Shown: piece after piece, positions 60,500 through 64,000 of the stretch | Layout: every line of letters begins with the position of its first letter | Numbering within the stretch: the stretch's first letter is position 1 | Assembly: GCF_007995085.1 (NCBI RefSeq) | Contig: NZ_VOQS01000005.1 | Span: 992,001 to 1,056,000, forward strand | Direction: 5' to 3' | Origin: Paraburkholderia azotifigens | GTDB taxonomy: Bacteria > Pseudomonadota > Gammaproteobacteria > Burkholderiales > Burkholderiaceae | Length of the DNA: 64,000 nt | The notes under the pieces: generated by a model | Database searches by the model: none | What the model was told of the DNA's origin: nothing | What the model saw: the letters and a program-made list of their open reading frames with translations, nothing else | Translations under genes and position numbers: made by a program

Positions 60500-61476
60500 T
60501 GCGGCACTCCCAGCAAACATCCCTCCGGCTGCGGTGCGCTCGGTGCGCGCCCATCTGCATAGCTGAAGCCCTTCGGCAATCCGGCATCCGGCACGTGGCC
60601 GTAGAGCGCCTCGCCCGGCAGTGCCTCGGCGAGAATCGCGCGTGCCGCAACCAGGGCGTCGATATCGATACCCGTGTCATAGCCCATTGCTTCGAGCATG
60701 AACGCGAGGTCTTCCGTCACGATGTTGCCCGTCGCGCCCGGCGCATAGGGACAGCCGCCGAGGCCAGCCTGACTGGCGTCGATCGTCGTGACGCCCGCAT
60801 CGAGCGCGGCGACGACGTTAGCCAGACCCTGTCCGCGCGTGTTGTGAAAATGCGCGCCGCCCGCCCTGTCACCGAGTTCGGCATGCAAGCGGCGAAAGAG
60901 ACGCCGGACCTGCGTGGGATTCGCGTAACCGCTGGTATCCGACAGGCCGATTTCATCGACGCCGCATTCGGCCATCGCGTGACACATCCGCATCGTCTCG
61001 TCGTCGCTGACCGTGCCTGCGATCGTGCAACCGAACGCGACGGACACCCCTGCTTCGATCTGTACACGGGGAAACTGCGCGTTACGCAACGCGACGATCT
61101 CGCGCACTTCCTGAATCATCTCGCCGGTGGTCTTGCGGATGTTCGCCATCGCGTGCCCGTTGGTCACCGACACCGGCAACGTGACCTTGTGCACCCCCGC
61201 TTCGAAAGCGCTCTGCGAGCCGCGCAAATTCGGCGCGAGCACGGCAACGTGCAGACCGGGGATGGTCAGTGCATGCGCGACGACTTCGCGGATGTCCGCC
61301 ATCTGCGGCAACAGCCGCGCGGGCACGAAGGATCCGACTTCGATCTCCTTCAGTCCCGCAGCGGCGAGTGCGGAAATCCAGCGCAGCTTGGCTGCCGTCG
61401 GCATGACGCTCTTGATGCTTTGAAGGCCATCGCGCGGCCCGACTTCGCTCACGAGAATCCTGGGCGTAGAAGACAT
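60496..61476 (-). CDS. HMG-CoA lyase family enzyme
   Basis: A protein of 326 residues starting at ATG 61476 (MSSTPRILVSEVGPRDGLQS). DRE-TIM type: Arg16-Asp17-Gly-Leu-Gln at the active site, metal His209/His211 in GGAHFHNTRG, and the glycine-rich loop GGCPYAPGATGN with catalytic Cys242. It cleaves 3-hydroxy-3-methylglutaryl-CoA to acetoacetate and acetyl-CoA, or related citramalyl-type esters to pyruvate or glyoxylate plus an acyl-CoA. It is first in the operon. Two IclR-type operators lie 25-61 bp upstream. Confidence 0.92.
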   Translation of the reverse strand: MSSTPRILVSEVGPRDGLQSIKSVMPTAAKLRWISALAAAGLKEIEVGSFVPARLLPQMADIREVVAHALTIPGLHVAVLAPNLRGSQSAFEAGVHKVTLPVSVTNGHAMANIRKTTGEMIQEVREIVALRNAQFPRVQIEAGVSVAFGCTIAGTVSDDETMRMCHAMAECGVDEIGLSDTSGYANPTQVRRLFRRLHAELGDRAGGAHFHNTRGQGLANVVAALDAGVTTIDASQAGLGGCPYAPGATGNIVTEDLAFMLEAMGYDTGIDIDALVAARAILAEALPGEALYGHVPDAGLPKGFSYADGRAPSAPQPEGCLLGVPQ

Positions 61477-61500
61477 TTTCACTTCGCTCCAATTCAAAAC

Positions 61501-61517
61501 GTTCTATTGGAAAGAAC
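61501..61517. promoter_or_regulatory. IclR-type operator 1
   Basis: GTTCTATTGGAAAGAAC, a 17-bp dyad with GTTC/GAAC arms, 25 bp upstream of the lyase start. Confidence 0.8.
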
Positions 61518-61520
61518 TAC

Positions 61521-61537
61521 GTTCTGTTTGATAGAAC
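61521..61537. promoter_or_regulatory. IclR-type operator 2
   Basis: GTTCTGTTTGATAGAAC, the same 17-bp dyad, starting 20 bp after operator 1 on the same helical face (two turns). Confidence 0.8.
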
Positions 61538-61604
61538 TATAGGATGCGAAAGTCCGTAATTTAAGATGGGTTTACCCCAAGATTTGAGCTTTTTCGAAAC
61601 TTGC

Positions 61605-61621
61605 GTTCCGTCAGATAGAAC
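61605..61621. promoter_or_regulatory. IclR-type operator 3
   Basis: GTTCCGTCAGATAGAAC, 84 bp (eight turns) from operator 2 and 41 bp before the IclR GTG start, fitting autoregulation. Confidence 0.75.
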
Positions 61622-61661
61622 GGTAGAGTGATCGGCGAGATAAACGGGAAAGGAAACGGAC

Positions 61662-62459
61662 GTGTCCACCGAGACGCAGGAAACGGCGGGGTCGAAGTCT
61701 TCAGCCGCTAACGATGGGGCGAGCGGTGTCGCGGTGCTGGATCGCGCGTTTGCTATTCTCAACGCGTTCGGGCCGGCCGACAGCCGGTTGTCGCTCGCGG
61801 AGATTTCGCGTCGGACGGATCTGTACAAGAGCACCGTGCTGCGTTTGCTCGGCGCGTTGGAGCATGGCGGATTCATCCGCAAGCTGAATGACGGCCAGTA
61901 CGCCATCGGACCGCAGCCGTTGCGCCTCGCCGCGCTCTACCAGCGCTCGTTCGATGTGGGTCCCGTGGTCGAGCCGATCCTTCAGCAACTCAGCCGCGAT
62001 CTTGGCGAGACTGCCTCGCTGTATGTCCGGCAAGGCGATCAGCGACTCGTCCTGTTTCGCGTCGAACCTGCGCGCGCCGTGCGCGTGTCCATCCGGATCG
62101 GCGAAGAATTTCCGATCGACAAGGGCGCGTCCGGCAAGGTGCTCCTCGCGTTCACCGATACTCACGACGCGCGATGGGACACCGTGCGCGCACGGTTGTG
62201 GGCGGTCTCGCACGGGGAGCGCGATCCTGAGACAGCGTCCGCATCGGTGCCCGTATTCAGCGCGACGGGCGAACTGGTCGGCGCGTTAACGCTATCAGGG
62301 CCGAAGGCCCGGTTCGACATGGCATCGACCTTCACCGTCGCGCTGACCGCGCTGCTCGAAGCGGCAAGGCGCGCGACCGTGACGTTGGGCGGCAATGGCG
62401 CGCGCTTCGATGCAAGTATCGAGACGATGAAGCGAGAGGGGTTTCGGAGCGGCGAATAG
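61662..62459 (+). CDS. IclR-family transcriptional regulator
   Basis: A protein of 265 residues. GTG 61662 with GGGAAAGGA upstream. The N-terminal winged HTH is VLDRAFAILNAFGPADSRLS then LAEISRRTDLYKSTVLRLLG, followed by the GAF-like IclR effector domain (LGETASLYVRQGDQRLVLFR, GASGKVLLAF, ASVPVFSATGELVGALTLSG). It is divergent from the lyase/CoA-transferase/MFS/amidohydrolase operon, and three matching dyads lie between, so it is inferred to control that operon and itself. Confidence 0.93.
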   Translation: MSTETQETAGSKSSAANDGASGVAVLDRAFAILNAFGPADSRLSLAEISRRTDLYKSTVLRLLGALEHGGFIRKLNDGQYAIGPQPLRLAALYQRSFDVGPVVEPILQQLSRDLGETASLYVRQGDQRLVLFRVEPARAVRVSIRIGEEFPIDKGASGKVLLAFTDTHDARWDTVRARLWAVSHGERDPETASASVPVFSATGELVGALTLSGPKARFDMASTFTVALTALLEAARRATVTLGGNGARFDASIETMKREGFRSGE

Positions 62460-62522
62460 GTGAATTGGGGGGAACGGCCGGACTCGCGTCTCCCGATCGG
62501 CTGCGGCCCTGCCCGGCATTGC

Positions 62523-62551
62523 GTCGGGCGACGAGGCTAACGTCGCCCGAC
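62523..62551. terminator. Bidirectional hairpin between IclR and MFS genes
   Basis: A 10-bp stem, GTCGGGCGAC with GTCGCCCGAC, and a 9-base loop between converging genes. No long T-run on either side. Confidence 0.65.
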
Positions 62552-62592
62552 TGACAACCACGAAAGTTCTGCGAACCAGTCCCTGCGCGGCG

Positions 62593-63906
62593 TTATGCGC
62601 GCTCGTGGCTAAAGTTGCCGTCACGCGATCCGGCCTGGCCGTCTGTATGCACAGCGGGATCACGCGAAGTCTCGTGCAAATCGGTACCACTCGTCTCGGG
62701 CAGGAACACAGCCGCACAGAACGCCACGCCGTAAGCGCACAGCGCGCATGTTCCCATCGCCGTACCGAGCGGCAGGTTCGCTGCCAGCAACCCAACCGTC
62801 GCCGGAACGACCGAGCCGAAACCGCGGCCACCGCCGAGGCAAAATCCCTGACCACTCGCGCGTATGTTGCTCGGAAACAATTCGGCAAACGTCGGAAGCA
62901 TGCCGGACGCCAAAGCGCCCTGGAATGCGCCCAGGAAAAAGCTGAGCACCACGGTCACGCTTGCGCCGATCGGCGCGAGCAGATAGATGGCCACGTTGCC
63001 CGCCTGCAGCACGAGGAACGTCATGAACGCAGGCCGGCGGCCAACACGGTCCGACAACCAGCCGTACAGAAGCGGGCCCACCAGCGAGCCGAGGATGTTG
63101 CAGGCCAGATAACCCGCGCTCGATCCAACGGAAAGATGCAGCGCTGTGCGCAGATAGGTCGGCAGCCACGTGATCATCACGTACGCGCCACCGAAGATGC
63201 CTGTCCCCATGATCACCGCCGCCAACGTGCGGCGCAGGTGAGCGCGCGCGAAGATCTCCCAGAACGGGGTTGCCTTGACGCCGTCGCTGCGCGCCGCCTT
63301 CGCCTCGGCATACACGCCCGACTCGGGCACGAGACGGCGAACGAAGAAGACAAGCCCGGCAGGCACGACGCCGAGCGCAAAGAACACGCGCCAGCCGAAT
63401 TGCTCGGGAAACATCGAAGCGATCACAGGCAGCAACGCAACCGAGATGGCATAGCCAAGCGCGTAGCCGCTTTGTACCGCGGCTGCGACGCGGCCGCGAA
63501 CCGCAGGCCGGATGACTTCGCTGATCAGCACGCCGCCGACAGCGGCCTCGCCGCCGTAGCCCAGGCCTTGCAGGAACCGGATGCCGAACAGCACCGGAAA
63601 GGAGTCGGCGAATGCGGCAGCGATGGTGGAAACGGCGACCCACAAAATCGTGAATTGCAGGATCCGCACGCGCCCGATCTTGTCGGCGAGGATGCCGGCG
63701 CCCCAGCCGCCGATCGCCGTTCCCAGCAGAGCCGCCGTGGCGAGGTAACCCACCTGAGGATGCGTCAGGCCGAGCGTCGCAATAAGCGCCGGGATGACGA
63801 GTGAAAAAATGGTGGCGTCCATCGAATCCAGGCCGAAGCCGGCAAAGCATGCCCAGAACGTGCGGCGTTCGACAGACGTGAGACTAGAGTACCAACCCAG
63901 ACGCAT
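62593..63906 (-). CDS. MFS transporter (metabolite/aromatic-acid type)
   Basis: A protein of 437 residues, complete. Helix 1 contains FWACFAGFGLDSMDATIFSL and the loop AGILADKIGRVRILQ, as in the AAHS/sialate-like carriers. RFLQGLGYGGEAAVGGVLIS in helix 4 is conserved. The C-terminal tail is long and polar (residues 408-437). ATG 63906 has CAGGATGC-type purines upstream. It converges with the IclR gene and could be part of the same catabolic theme or of an operon extending upstream beyond 64000. Confidence 0.88.
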   Translation of the reverse strand: MRLGWYSSLTSVERRTFWACFAGFGLDSMDATIFSLVIPALIATLGLTHPQVGYLATAALLGTAIGGWGAGILADKIGRVRILQFTILWVAVSTIAAAFADSFPVLFGIRFLQGLGYGGEAAVGGVLISEVIRPAVRGRVAAAVQSGYALGYAISVALLPVIASMFPEQFGWRVFFALGVVPAGLVFFVRRLVPESGVYAEAKAARSDGVKATPFWEIFARAHLRRTLAAVIMGTGIFGGAYVMITWLPTYLRTALHLSVGSSAGYLACNILGSLVGPLLYGWLSDRVGRRPAFMTFLVLQAGNVAIYLLAPIGASVTVVLSFFLGAFQGALASGMLPTFAELFPSNIRASGQGFCLGGGRGFGSVVPATVGLLAANLPLGTAMGTCALCAYGVAFCAAVFLPETSGTDLHETSRDPAVHTDGQAGSRDGNFSHERA

Positions 63907-64000
63907 CCTGTTCCTCTTGATCCAGTTGAATGCAAAGTCGCGACAGCCGGCGGCAATGCGTCGAACCGTCTGTCGGGACGCAAGCTATCGAAATTGAAGG

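Overview
This window reads as part of a Burkholderia-group betaproteobacterial replicon, most likely Paraburkholderia or a close relative. The case rests on the high GC content with strongly GC-rich third positions, small secreted proteins typical of that group (a DUF4148 protein and a VFVDTPTGY-type protein), a Burkholderia-style trimeric porin, and the density of LysR/LacI/IclR-controlled catabolic islands with MFS and ABC transporters. No rRNA, tRNA, CRISPR or intact insertion sequence was seen. It looks like accessory, metabolically versatile DNA such as a second chromosome or megaplasmid, with at least seven decayed genes.

Layout. 1-3.2 kb: tail of a mannitol-dehydrogenase-family gene, a RelE/ParE toxin remnant, a zinc-ribbon membrane protein, and a membrane domain like that of class III adenylate cyclases but with no cyclase. 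3.5-6.3 kb: a CHASE3-like/PAS/PAS/GGDEF/EAL protein. 6.4-11.2 kb: a LacI-controlled operon of ribokinase, MFS carrier and DHDPS-family aldolase, with two identical operators 108 bp apart. 11.3-12.6 kb: a decayed receiver-GAF-PAS sensor gene. 12.6-18.8 kb: a polyamine-type ABC transporter beside an AruI-like ThDP decarboxylase whose downstream aldehyde dehydrogenase is a pseudogene. 19.4-22.9 kb: an exported Asp-nucleophile hydrolase, a GST and an AcpA-type phosphoesterase. 23-27 kb: a 45-residue ORF with a clear promoter and operator, a compact lone flagellin, a TetR regulator and small secreted proteins. 26.8-30.4 kb: an arylsulfatase with its own Tat-exported formylglycine-generating enzyme. 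30.8-32.4 kb: a GH19 muramidase/chitinase-like gene followed by a TIR-domain gene.

33-55 kb is the most interesting part: two UbiD decarboxylases, a UbiX prenyltransferase, a LysR regulator paired with an acyl-CoA ligase, a three-subunit molybdenum hydroxylase with XdhC and a CoxG-like protein, a PaaI thioesterase, an alpha/beta hydrolase, RidA, two MFS carriers, a TauT-type ABC transporter and a porin. A three-half-site element (TCATG-N5-CATGA-N5-WTTCAT) recurs in the divergent or upstream regions of these units and ties them together as one regulon. The enzyme set fits uptake, decarboxylation, CoA activation, ring hydroxylation, ring opening and CoA release of a heteroaromatic carboxylic acid. 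It resembles the known furoate/furandicarboxylate (hmf) logic, but the substrate is not provable here.

55.8-56.6 kb holds a head-to-head pair of truncated genes (diaminopropionate ammonia-lyase and an Lrp regulator). 56.7-62.5 kb is an IclR-controlled operon: HMG-CoA-lyase family enzyme, family III CoA-transferase, MFS carrier and amidohydrolase/lactonase, with three 17-bp operators. The window ends with another MFS carrier.
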